A DNA stretch of 64,000 bases from Phallus indusiatus (Eukaryota; Basidiomycota; Agaricomycetes; Phallales; Phallaceae), in assembly GCA_027605045.1 (NCBI GenBank), contig JAQFWX010000010.1, positions 1,528,351 to 1,592,350 on the forward strand, given 5' to 3'. The position numbers were made by a program, and so were the translations under genes. The notes under the pieces are model-generated. The model searched no databases. It was not told the DNA's origin and saw only the letters and a program-made list of their open reading frames with translations. Below are positions 45,147 to 56,636 of the stretch, piece by piece. Within the stretch, counting starts at the first letter, position 1. Every line of letters starts with the position of its first letter.

Positions 45147-46559
45147 CTATTCGACCTTCATTGCTTCCCCGCGGGAGGTGATATGGTACTTTTGTCCTCT
45201 CCATTCTACTTCGTTTCCAAACACAGCATAAATAAAAATAGGGAATGCAAGTAACTCTCGATAAACCCATGCCCGGAGAAATGCCCAGAGGCTGGATCGA
45301 GGAAGTGGTTCTCCGGCAAGGGTAGATAGGATATTGAGGTCGACCATGAGCCATGTCGAAAAATGTATAGGGATAAAAATCCAGAAGGGAATCAATAGAA
45401 GAGAATGAATTGCCCATGCGCCTAGTAGTCCTGCTAGGACTGACTCCGTAAAGGGCTCCAGTAATGTGGCAGCAAAGACCATATGTTTTCGTACCCGTAT
45501 CCAGCGAATTCTTCGCCAAATATACCCAGATAGATTCATATCCCCGATAGCATTCAAGGCAACATCACAAGATATGCCATGACGAACATCTAGCTCGTGC
45601 CACAAAGCAGCCCCAATTGTGTTATCTTCAGCAAGAAACCGACCAAAGGCAGCTAGGCCATATACTTCTGATTCAGATGATGATGGGAAACCCGGGGACT
45701 TCGATGGGGGTTTCAACGTTGCAGTCAAACGGTTGATATCAGACTTCCGGTATAAATTTGACTTGCCGACCACACATGAATCAAGGGCGAGGGCATTAAT
45801 GGCGATGTACATTTTCGCATGGTTAGTATTTAGAAAGGCTTCTTCCACGCGGGCACCAAGAAGATCTTCTGTCGTAAAAGCGAGGGGAACATGGTGAACA
45901 AGTGCAACGCGACGTTGTCCTGGCTTATCGGGCACAAAGGATGACTCCGGCGGGTCTAGAACGTCAACGGCCCGTGCCAAAGCACCATGTGCAAGTTGTA
46001 TATTCGAATCAATAACCCAGAGAATGTCGTATTTTGCAGTTTTAAAAGGGCGCATCAAGTTATTCACTTTGGGGTTCACGCCTACGACTTCTTCGCCTGA
46101 AATAGTTTGTTTTAAGCTTTAAACAAAACACACAACAAAAAGGAAGCTTGCCTATAATTAAGGTAGCGTCTATTTGTGGATATTTTTCAAGAAGCTCTTT
46201 AACCACAGGAACTGCTTGATCGTTCTCCTTGGCTACCGCGAGTAGAACTTCGAACTTGGGGTAGTCCTGCTTGAAAGAGGATTCGATATTCTCGAACAGA
46301 TTGGCATCAAGGCCCTTTAAAGGTCGAATAATAGAAACTCCTGGCACTTGATCTGGCGGAAGCGATGCCAAAGGAGATCGAGGACGTATTCGATACCGTT
46401 TTCGTCTTGGAATAGCGACGTCACTGGTGATGAACTCATTCGACTTTTAGAAAAATATATCACATACGCGACATGCCATCCCAGAAGTCCAATACCCCAT
46501 AATAAAACGTACCATGCAAGGAAAATACACGCCGCCCAGAACTGCACAGTCGACGGCAT
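45147..46559 (-). CDS. Ceramide glucosyltransferase (GT21)
   Basis: The ATG at 46559 gives an N-terminal membrane anchor MPSTVQFWAACIFLAWYVLL. After an intron comes the GT domain: VPGVSIIRPLKGLDANLFEN, FKQDYPKFEVLLAVAKE, NPKVNNLMRPFKTAKYDILW and the D2 motif VIDSNI. The later D3 motif is LAEDNTIG, and RRIRWIRVRKH supplies the (Q/R)xxRW motif needed for activity. Two C-terminal hydrophobic stretches follow (LLGAWAIHSLLLIPFWIFIP, FPIFIYAVFG). The enzyme transfers glucose from UDP-glucose to ceramide at the Golgi or ER to make glucosylceramide, typical of filamentous fungi. All motifs are intact. It is divergent from SCAP across 260 bases. Confidence 0.9.
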
Positions 46560-46819
46560 TATACTTAGGGTCGTCTCAGCCTTGGACGCGTCTATTTCTG
46601 GGCGTCTCCGAGTCCTCTCAATCCAAACTTTCGCTAGTATGCGCCAAGATAAGTAGTTGAGGCGAGATCTTTTCTTCTGTTTGTCTCAACGAAAATCGCT
46701 TTATACTTGCTAAAGAACATCACAATCGATCAAGCAACGGGTTTTCCAAACGCTTTCTTATACTTTTTTCTTGGATAATGTCAACAGCTATTTCTGGAAC
46801 ATACTGAAGTTGTTGTACC
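46560..46819. promoter_or_regulatory. Divergent promoter region ceramide glucosyltransferase / SCAP
   Basis: 260 bases between outward-facing starts of a sphingolipid enzyme and a sterol sensor. I saw no perfect sterol-response element and no TATA box near either start. Confidence 0.45.
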
Positions 46820-49800
46820 ATGCTGAACCCTTTCCGTCTACCCCGTCGTGTTCGAAGCTTTATATCCACCTCTTTTCACCATTTCGGAATGTAAGTGTGG
46901 AGAACAATGAACGATAAACCCCTCTCACAAGAACTGATATCGGTTTGTAGTCATTGTGCATCACACCCAATACGCGTCATTCTTATATCTGCGGTTGTTA
47001 TCACCTCTCTCTTCTACCCCGCCTTGGCTCTTTATTCTAATACCCATCCCCACGTTCTCAGCTACATCTTCTCGGTGTTTGATGCTCCTTCGTACCGCTC
47101 AGATTTGCGAGACATTTGGCAAGGGCATGATGCTCTCCACGTGTTAGAAGATTCTGCCCTCAGCCGGACCCGTTGTGGTCTGGAAAGAACTTTGCGGGTC
47201 GAGCGAATTCTTATTCCAAGTGTTGATGAGGCTTTTGCGGGAGCTGCTACTCCTGCCACCTTTCGTTTCGCTTCGGGTTTGGAGAGTGCTATACATGATC
47301 GTCTACAAACAACAACCTCGAAAATATCTTGCTTGCCAGGCGCACAGAAACAGGACTGCTTTATGTTGACCCGTCTGCTTTATTCAATAATAATGGCATA
47401 CCTTCTACCTCGGATGAAATTCTCCGAATCATTAATCACTCCCGAAATCTTTCTCTTACAGATATTCCTGTCGACATGTCAATGCTCTTCTCAGCACGCT
47501 TTTCGTCGGATGAACAGCCTGGACTCATCGATCATGTTGGCTTCCTTGTGTTAAGTTACTTCTTCATAGAAACGGACTGCGTTTCCCGTGATGCCCATCA
47601 GCGATGGATGTCTCTAGTTCACAAAGCTGTTTCCGAAATGCCCAGGAAAATTTCTATAACACCATTCGTATTTGAAAAATCAAGATTTTTGTCTTTGCAA
47701 TATAATTCAAGACCATCCCATTTTTCTCTCATCACTGTCTTTCTGTTGCTATCTTACCTTAGCATCTTTCTATCATTTTCTGGCTCTCTTCGTCGCATGG
47801 ATACCGTTCATTCAAGATTTGGTCTGACGTTTACAGGCCTGATCGAAATCATTGCCAGCACAATTGCAAGCGTTAGCGTCTTTGCTTTGGGAGGATTTCG
47901 TATCACGATGGTTCCATGGTTGGTTGACTTCTTTTTGAGAGACGCGCCCACTTTTTATTCTACATTCTGATAGGGGAATCTTGCCATTGATTATCGTTTT
48001 CGTCGGTGCCGAAAATATGTTCCAATTGGTAGATGCGGTTACTTCCACTTCGGTCTCCCTTTCGGTCAAACAGCGTATTGGAACGGGTCTGGCCATTGCT
48101 GGAACAACCAATACACTTAACACCGTCGCTTATAATACCATTCTCGGTGTAATAGCCTTCTTTAGCAGTGGTGCTATCCGGCAATTTTGTTCATTTGCGA
48201 TTGTCCTTCTCGTGGCCCACTGGTTCCTAATCCATACGTTCTTCATCGCTGTTTTGTCTATTGATCTTCAGCGTCTGGAAGTACGTGATATCGTCATTTT
48301 TCTCTTCAAAGAATACTATCTTATGGGGTAATCAGTTGAGCGACATGTTGAGCCAAGACAAATCTAAAAAGGTGGGACCGAAGGAATCTCAGGCAGCCGA
48401 TCCCAGTCAGGGAAAAACCATGAATCGAATACAACAGCGACTGAGAGTCGTTCCATCAAAAAATGGAAGTCTTCTATTGGTGAGTATCAATCGCTAATCC
48501 TGTAGATGACACTCTCACACCTTTTTTGGATCAGATGCTAGCCGTGACATTAGTTCTATACTATGTCACTTATCCTTTTCCTTCTCGCTCAAAATCACCA
48601 ACGGATGCATTGTCTTTCTTACAGCGTGCCATGAGGCCTCCCTCAATCCAGAGTGAAGAGCCGTCATCGCCAGCGTTCAAAATATGGAGCATGCTGAATC
48701 CAAGCAATGATCCCCTCGTTCACATTCACATCGAGACACCCATTATCATTGCTCCGAATCTTGAAGAGTCGGGTGACCTCTCGCAAGACACTCGTCGTCA
48801 GGAACCCCGACATTATAATACTAGTATCAGGCAGTTGACATGGCTTTTCAAGATCATGATTCTTCCCATGGGCACCACAATTGGATTGCTCTATTTGTTA
48901 CTACGGTATCTTCTGAAAGGCACCGATGCTCTCGAAGCTTACAGAACTGAGCCAGACGTTGGAAGCGACGACAGTCAGACACCACGAATCTCGCCGGTAG
49001 AGTCTTCTATCAAATTTTCTACCCTTCCTCGGGCGTTCGCGACCGATATCGAACTGATTGCAGGGAACCATGATATGTCTATTATTGCGCTGGTCAGCGT
49101 CGAGAATGAGGTTACCATTTGGAATGATGGGTACCATCGACTCAATGTTGACGATGTCCTGTACGCTGCTTCGAGCAGCTCGGAAACCCAGGTTACCATT
49201 ACCAGTATTGCACTGGATCACCAAGGTCGCTATTGTGCCATAGGAACAAACTCGGGAACGGTCGCTATTTGGAACATACCATCTCAGAAACTACCCCTTG
49301 ATCGAGTTCCACATCTGATGATGTCCACATTATCTGCTGCCATCACGGATCTAGCATTCATAATGGTGTCTAACACAGCCTGTAAAAAAGAACTCGAGCC
49401 ATCATCTCAGCAAAATCATCGAATCGTCGCTACGTGTGGGGATGGTGGAGCGTTCGAAATCAACCTTCATAACACAGATGTTCAGCCCATCTTATTTTCT
49501 CATCCGGAAACTATACTTCAATCATCTTTGATTCGGAATCAAGAATCAGGAGCCATATACGTGAGTTTCCTGTACGACGACGGCGCGGTGGAAATACTTT
49601 CGTACGACCGAACTTGGCGTTCTATCTGTCTAATTCAGCCAGGACAACCGACAAATCCTGTGTCTCAGCTCTACGTGAGTCAAGTTCGAATCCGAGAAGA
49701 CAAGTTGACGATTGTTGCTGTTGCAACTCTGACCGGCACTGTCTCGCTTTGGAATGCTTTAACGGGCGAATTATTACATACTCTCGACAATTCTTTCGGG

Positions 49801-50654
49801 GCGGTGACTCAAATACGTCTTGGGAACTATTCGTCTCAGACATGCAAGCATTGTGGCGAAGTTACTCCAGATGCTTTCATCCTCGCCTTCTCTGTCGGAG
49901 AGACAGTCTACGTATATCGTTGCTCTATGCCGTCCCTCACCAAGCGCTGCGATTGTCCTGTGGCCAGAAGATCGTCATCAAGCTTTGGATTCCGCTCTCG
50001 CAGTGGTAGCACGACATCTGCAACTTCTTCCCCAAAACGAATGCGTCAAAGGCTACCATCGACTGCGTTGTCAATTGGCCCAGATGTGACCGAGTTTCCC
50101 GTCTCCGCGCATGGCGTTCATTCCCGTAAGGTTAGCTCAGAACGGGAGCCGACTCGTCGTATATCAGAGATATTCCCTATAAATCACGGACTCGATGGCG
50201 AGAGTCCAACATCAACTAAAACATCTCAAAATGGGAACCCAAATTTATTGTCGAGTTCATGATCGACATCAGCTACGAGCGAGGAGGATGGGATATAGTT
50301 GATGGACGGTCGTTATGTGGACTTCGCCGACGGACCCGCACTCTTGAATCTTCATCAACAGTACCACCTTTACTCAGAGCAGCCTCTATTTCAAGTTACC
50401 GTAATGATTTAACAGCTAATGTTCTCGATCGCTGGGAGATATGGACTTTCAATTCTTCAGCTATGAATTCCGACATCAAAGCGTCGACTCTATTGAGTCT
50501 GTCGTCTTTCTTCCCAGACAGTACCGTAGTTAAAACCACAGATTATCCTCGACTTCCTTTTACACGCGTTTTCCCAGTTGTGATCCGGTCAGCTGCATGT
50601 GTAGCTGGATTTGGTAACACAGCTGGGATTGCAGATTTAGCTCAATCTCTCTAA
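46820..50654 (+). CDS. SCP1: SREBP cleavage-activating protein (SCAP/Scp1)
   Basis: The first exon MLNPFRLPRRVRSFISTSFH joins to HCASHPIRVILISAVVITSL, the first membrane helix. A lumenal loop follows (SDLRDIWQGHDALHVLEDSA). The sterol-sensing domain spans FSLITVFLLLSYLSIFLSFS, RFGLTFTGLIEIIASTIASV, LPLIIVFVGAENMFQLVDAV, AGTTNTLNTVAYNTILGVIA and FAIVLLVAHWFLIHTFFIAV. The C-terminal half carries WD40 repeats, such as TSIALDHQGRYCAIGTNSGT with VAIWNI, and TLTGTVSLWNALTGELLHTL. SCAP escorts the SREBP transcription factor from ER to Golgi when sterols (or oxygen) fall. Well over 1,100 codons. A frame change near 50250 is explained by a short intron before GGWDIVDGRSLCGLRRR. Confidence 0.9.
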
Positions 50655-51483
50655 TTTTTCTACGTTTTCACATGTTTCGACTGTAAAATATAATAGATCA
50701 TTGCGATGACGACGTTCGGTCAAACGCGGCCTCCCTTTGGCAGTTTCCTTCCGGCAAAACGGAGCGCCGAGTGGAACGTTCGGTTGCTTTCAGTGTGAGT
50801 GTGTGATTACATCATACACACGTGACTAGTTCACGCGTAGTTGTCCTCTTCTCTCATTGACTGACAGTAAGAGCATACAGACAGCGTTGCCAACGGTGTT
50901 CTGGACGACTCGGGGGGTTCTTGTATTCTTTTTTTAACAACTAACAATTAAAACCCATCTCGTATTTTTATTCGATACTGAAACACGCCAGCAAGAAGCT
51001 CTAACCGGGCGTGGGGATCAAAGAACTTTCACTTTGTACGCCTACTTTGCCAAACATTCCCGCGGTAAGCGAAACGTTTTGAACCTCTTGCGTTCATCTT
51101 CGTCTTTGTTTGAGTTGTCTCTTGACCTCTCTTGCTCTTTCTCTGTTTAATCCTTTCTTTGTGTTTGGAACTCACGCGCTCACAGGCATTACGGCCTCCT
51201 CCGTCTACCACTCCCTAGAACTTCATTCCTGTTTAGCTTTGTGACTCCCCAGTTTTCTTTTGTCCATTTTTTTATTATGCTGACGTACTTTCTAGCCCCT
51301 GTCCCTAGGTAGCAGAATCAAATCCCCGCCTTTCATTACAGGTCTGTCCATTTTCTTTTGTTTCCCAAAAGTAGTCCGACTCCTTAATTTTGTTGACTAT
51401 GTCTTGGACGGTACACTAGATATATATCAGCACGACACATCACGTCACTCCACAAATTTGCCAATTTTCAGTCTTCCACCACC
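50655..51483. promoter_or_regulatory. CDC25 promoter and long leader
   Basis: 829 bases, pyrimidine-rich from 51080 on. ATATATATCAG near 51420 is TATA-like. Two short upstream reading frames occur: 51277-51312 (11 codons) and 51399-51419 (6 codons). Whether they are in the mature leader depends on the transcription start and on introns not visible to me. Confidence 0.4.
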
Positions 51484-53725
51484 ATGAATCAATTTCACAC
51501 TGCATCTCCTCCTGCCTTAATCAGGAAGAGTAAACAAAGCCGCATGAACAACGAAATCGACGACTTTCTTTCATCTGATTTGGAGCTTTCTTTCGCTTCA
51601 ACTATGTCGCTAAATTCACCTGCTCCTTCCAGAGCTGCTTCGCCAATGGCCATGGACATTTCTCCGGCCCCCATTCAACAGTCTCAACAGTCTCAAGGTT
51701 TTCTCGCACCTCCCTCGCGTCAATTTGGACGCAACCTACTCAATACCGAGTCAATTTCCAGCATCCGCTCTGCTCAGTCAAAATCAAAAGCAAAGGCCTG
51801 CAGCGATCGGCATTACCAACCGAGTGGGTTTCCCCGGCACCAATAAAGGATACATCGCTGGAAGGCTTCAGTATTGTGAGACCCTTTTTTCCTATAAAAC
51901 TCGTGCATTGAAGTATATTTTAGCCTGTCGTCAATCAACCATCACCTGATGCCATGGATGTCGATTCATCTCCTAGCCTTCCAGCTGGAAATTATGCCGA
52001 ACCCAGCTCGCCTCCCCCTTCCGTGCCTGGCCTTTCCAATGGAAACTACTCGAATCTTTTCTTTGACTCTTCGCCAGTTGCGTCTGGATCTCCAGCTGCC
52101 AAAAAAAGGCGTTCCATATCTCCGGAACCTAACGTATTAGTCTTAGCTTCCTCTGATCCTCCATCTTCACCATCTCAGCCTAAATTCACTCGAGCTGCTA
52201 CTGTGGGAACCTCAGGAGCATTGTTCAAGAAACCTACCTTGGAATATAATGCTCCATCGACTAAGCGTTTCCCGGGTCGGAGACCCACAATCTCCGCATT
52301 CGTTCAACGCGGAGATGAGCTGGAGAAGCCCAAATCTGCTATGCCTATTATGACCGTAGCTGCTGCGAGGGAAACATCGTTACCCCCACCCCGTCGTGCC
52401 TTTTCTGCTATGATTTCTCCCGACCAGGCCTTAGAGCCCGGTTCAGATGACATCTCTGACAATCAGGCAAGCTCTCCTGCTGCCGCATATGCTAAACGGC
52501 ATCATGCTCGCGTTATTAGGAGATGCGACGGAAGTGAGGATCTACGACCACTTCACGGCGCCGGTTCGCTTCAAAAGCGTGACCGTGAGGTCTTTGAGAG
52601 CAAAGGCTGCAGTCCTAAGAGTCTTGCCGGATTCGGTATGAAAGAAGTTCAGAAGAAGCTTTTACCTTGCCACCGCGTTGCTGATGATGGTCTCATGCGA
52701 ATAACCAGTGCGACTGTGGGTGTAATTCAATAAGCTTTCTCTTCGCAGTATTTCTGACGTTAGATTAGATGATGAACTTGTTGAAAGGAGTATATTCTTC
52801 TCAAGTGTCGTCGTTCACTATTGTGGACTGCCGTTTTGACTATGAATACGCCGGGGGACATATACCAGGTGCTATCAATTTCAACACCACCGCTGCCATG
52901 ATGGACTACTTTTTGGGATCGGATAGGCCCTCGCCTTGTGAAAGCGGTGACGTTGAGGCTAAACACATAGTTGTGTTCCACTGCGAATTCAGCGTTAAAC
53001 GTGCTCCTACATTGTACGCAATGTGTTTAATCTCTAGGTTGAGGATATTTAACTGATTTGCCCTGTAGTGCTAAGAATATACGCTCGAAAGATCGTGCTA
53101 TCAACGGTCGCGTTTACCCCAAGATATGTTACCCAGAAATGTACATTCTGGAAGGAGGATATTCGCAATTTTACAATGACTTCTCTGTAAGCGTCTTGAA
53201 CGGTGCTTGATAGATCATCTACTTACTGTTTTTCAGGAATATTGTCAGCCTAGAGGATATGTTCGAATGGATGATCCTGCCCACGTCCAAGCTCGAGACG
53301 CTGATATGGACAACTTCCGTCGTTGCGGTAAATGGGCCCGTACACAATCGTACACCTATGGTCAGACCTTAAACGGACCTTCGAACCTCTCAGAGGTCTC
53401 CTCAAGTAGTCATACTATTTCGAATGAGAACAGGAAAACCGCTCCTAGCGGTGGGATGAACGGTAATGGGACGATGTTTGCCGCCGCCACCGCGGCTCGT
53501 GGTCGCAGAGTTATGTCGGCGAAAGAACTTGGGACTTTGGACGAAGATGTTTCTTCAAGTATTGAAGAAGGTGACAGTCTGGATCTCCAGGAAAGTCCGT
53601 GTCCGCCACCTTCCAAAGCTGGTGGTCGATTGTCCGCTTTGTTGCCCCTCGGTGCTGGGAAGAATCCTCGCTCTGGTTTTGATCGTGCAGTGTCTTTTGG
53701 TCCTGCTCTTCCAATACGGAGATAA
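51484..53725 (+). CDS. CDC25: M-phase inducer phosphatase Cdc25
   Basis: The ATG at 51484 opens a long Ser/Pro-rich regulatory half (MNQFHTASPPALIRKSKQSR, AAIGITNRVGFPGTNKGYIA, LFFDSSPVASGSPAAKKRRS) with many potential SP/TP phosphosites. The rhodanese-type catalytic domain begins KKLLPCHRVADDGLMRITSA, then VSSFTIVDCRFDYEYAGGHI with PGAINF, the active loop VVFHCEFSVKRAPT (C-x5-R), and YPEMYILEGGYSQFYND, YCQPRGYVRMDDP. This dual-specificity phosphatase removes inhibitory phosphates from Cdk1 to allow mitosis. The catalytic Cys and Arg are present. About six exons; the frame joins throughout. A Ser/Pro-rich tail ends at 53725. Confidence 0.92.
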
Positions 53726-55161
53726 GCAAACACACATTTATAATTGTTCGCGTGACCATCCGACCTCTTTTCTTGAATCCAATCAATTGATCCATTACGT
53801 GGAGACTTGGTATATAACCAACTTCTATGTCTTTGGACACACTACGACCACACACACACAACAATGCATCTCTATGCCATTCCTTATCAAAAAAACGCTC
53901 CTTACCGGATCTCAACAGATCCAGCACACTCCTTTATGGTTTGTATGCCTGACTTCTATGCTCATGCCTTACTAATGGCAGACATGATATGTATCTTTTA
54001 TTCTCTTGGTTGCTTTCTAGCAAGCCCATGGAATTTGGTTCAATTCCTTTTTCTTGAATTCAAATTTCGGACACTGTATTTAATCAACACAGATTTTCCC
54101 TTCTTCGTCTTTTCTCTTCTCAATTTCTTTTTTTTTCTTTCGACTTTCCCGTATCTTCATTTTTCTTTTTCATCTTCTTTCTCTTTCTCTTTTCCATTTT
54201 CATCTTCATTTTCGTTCACGTCCTCATGGAACATTCTCTCACGACTGAAACTGTAATATCAGCATTCACCCACGTCATTTCATGTCCACATCATGTTCAT
54301 GATCTATCTGGCGGCCTGGGGCTACTAGTACTTAACATCGTCTTTCTCAATGTGCATCTTGCTTATAGCATTAGCCCATATTTTTCTGCATACTCCTCAC
54401 GCCCACGTTCAATTCTCTATTTATAAATAAAACCCGGTTTAATCCACTTCAGCTGTTCGATATCTAAGACCCTCAATTATGGAGGATTAAGTTGCATTAT
54501 GAGATGACGGTTGAAGTTGAGACAAATTATATCAGGTAAATCTCTCAAGTGAAGATGAGCAAGCAGTTATTGTTATAGAATGATATGTGACAGACAACAC
54601 AGTGTGAGCACAGTAATGTATGAGTGAAAAGTACAAAATTAATGGACGTAGTACAATTTACATATATATTCAAAAAAAAATAGAGGCAAATGGAAAAATG
54701 AAATGAAAAGAGACGTATGGCGAGGGAAATCTATACACAATGGCAAATGAAGTCGAGAAATGAGTGTGTTGGACTGCTGGACATGTAACCAATTCGTCGT
54801 TTCGAAAAAGGAAGGTTGAGGATGTTACGCAATACCAATGGCCACAAAAGAAATCGTCGGACATATGTCTACATCCACAACAAAGTGAGTAGCAGGGGGT
54901 TAGGAGGTTATTGGTAATCTGTATGACGGTTTGACTTGAGTTCGGTGGCTGGAATACATGAAATGCGAAGTACATAAGAAGCTGGACAGAAAGAAGACAA
55001 AGGGGTTATGGATTGACATGTTTGGCACAGATTGTCCTGTTACGGGACATCGAGATAAATAAAAGAAGTGGAACGGAAGAGCGATCGGAGGACATGATAG
55101 GAGAAGGAGGAAATCGCCAAGTACAAGATGCATATAGGAGTGTTGTTATTGATAATAGTTG
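53726..55161. other. Intergenic 3' region with pyrimidine-rich tract
   Basis: Lies between convergent CDC25 and kinase genes. A strong CT-rich microsatellite-like tract (TTTTTCATCTTCTTTCTCTT type) covers about 54115-54215. Long frames here are by-products of that bias. No gene is supported. Confidence 0.45.
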
Positions 55162-56636
55162 TTATGAGCTTTCTTCTTTGGCAACATTTGGAATGTCGTC
55201 GTAGAATATTGGTTTGTCATCAGATTCTGTAAGATCTGAAGGTGGTAGTGGTACGCCATCGCCAGTCATCCAAGGTTCTGACCAGAGTTCTTTAATGGCG
55301 GCCCTCTTCTTAGTATCTCGAACGAGGAGTCGGCCGACGACCGCTTTTAGATCTGATGTTGCTAATCGGCCAATAGACAGGTCTTGATGTGATTCGCCGT
55401 CTGAAAAATCTTCAGACCAAGAATAATCCACATTTACAATTCTCATTAGATATGCCGTTCGGCCACCTCTTTCGTCGCCTTCTCTGTCAAAGGGAAGACC
55501 ACGCATAGCCAAGGCATATAGCACCACACCACATGACCAGGCATCTGTTTGGCGACCGTCGTATGGTCTACCAAGGATAAGCTCCGGAGCAGCATAGGAC
55601 TCTGATCCGCATCTTGCCGTCAACAATGGCGAAGCAGGATCGATAAATCGGGAAAGGCCAAAATCAGTGAGTTTTATTAGAGGGAGTTTAATGGGTGTGG
55701 TAGGAAGGGGTCAGTGGTGAAGAGAATATCTATAAGAAAATGAATATTGTCGTTATTACTCTTAGGGAATAACAAAGAGGAAAGTCTTACTCTCGAGCTT
55801 GATATCTCGATGAACTAGACCGATACTGTGCATCCAGCTGACAGCATGGCAGAGCTCCACAAATACGCGTTTTATTAGGGGTTCGGTCATCCGAGCGTAG
55901 TCCTCGTCACGCTCCAGCACGCTATAAAGTTCACCTCCTTCTAAAGCTTCCAGAATGAGACAATGATGCGTTTGTATTGTAAATGAGTGGAGATAGGCGA
56001 CAATATTCGGATGAGAGATGTGCTACGGGGGAAAGTGAATTCAAAGTATTGGAGTCTGCGAGAGGGTTAACTTACCCGTAAGATCTCCACTTCTCTCAGG
56101 AAACTGGTTCTAGTCCGTTCATTACTCTCACAAACATTCCTATCGATCATTTTTACAGCTACGACCATTGTCTCTGGACGATAGTGGTGTGAGTGATCCG
56201 CCCCCTTTCTCGCCCGTAGATAAATGCTCTTGCTACGTTCTAATGGGTTGTCGACAGGAGGACGAAGACCAAGCGACGGCCTTCGATCTTTCTTGGTTCT
56301 TTGACTCAATTCGTCGTTTGAGCAACCATTGAGCTGGCTCAACTGGCCGTCAATGGGTTTTGCCAACCAGACACTTGAAAACGCCCCCAAGCCTAGAGGA
56401 CGAAGAAGCTGAACTGGTCCAACGGCCATTCCTGGGGAGAAATCAAACGGAGGCTCTAGAGTAAATTCATGTGTGTATTCCGGAGTGGAAGGAGGTGATG
56501 TTGAGGGCGACGGAGTGGTGACCGGGGAAGAAATAATTGGAGACGGAATTTGCGATGGCAAGTCCTCCAAAACAGCATTTTTCTGTGTCGAGCTTGCAAA
56601 CAGCTCGTCAGACAAAGAATGAGAGTAGTCGGCCAT
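55162..56636 (-). CDS. Serine/threonine protein kinase, CAMK-like, with N-lobe insertion
   Basis: Starts MADYSHSLSDELFASSTQKN at 56636, with a Ser/Pro/Thr-rich leader of about 70 residues. The glycine loop is LGLGAFSSVW (residues 81-90). The ATP-site lysine in MVVAVKMIDR lies at about residue 162, so roughly 70 extra residues separate two elements that are normally about 15 apart. Then HPNIVAYLHSFTIQTHHCLI, catalytic loop LVHRDIKLEN (split by an intron), DFGLSRF, activation-loop end CGSESYAAPELILGRPYDGR, TDAWSCGVVLYALAMRGLPF and the C-lobe ending WMTGDG. All catalytic residues are present. I cannot name the subfamily or substrate; it resembles fungal nutrient/stress CAMK-group kinases. Confidence 0.8.

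Noticed and set aside
50125..50300. Apparent frameshift near the end of SCAP
   Set aside because: Phase-1 donors (GTAAGG near 50131 or GTCCAA near 50210) can pair with the AG before GAGGATGGGATATAG, leading into GWDIVDGRSLCGLRRR; an intron is the simpler explanation.
53807..54256. 149-codon frame rich in Phe and Ser after CDC25
   Set aside because: It follows the CT-rich tract and has no motif; composition explains it.
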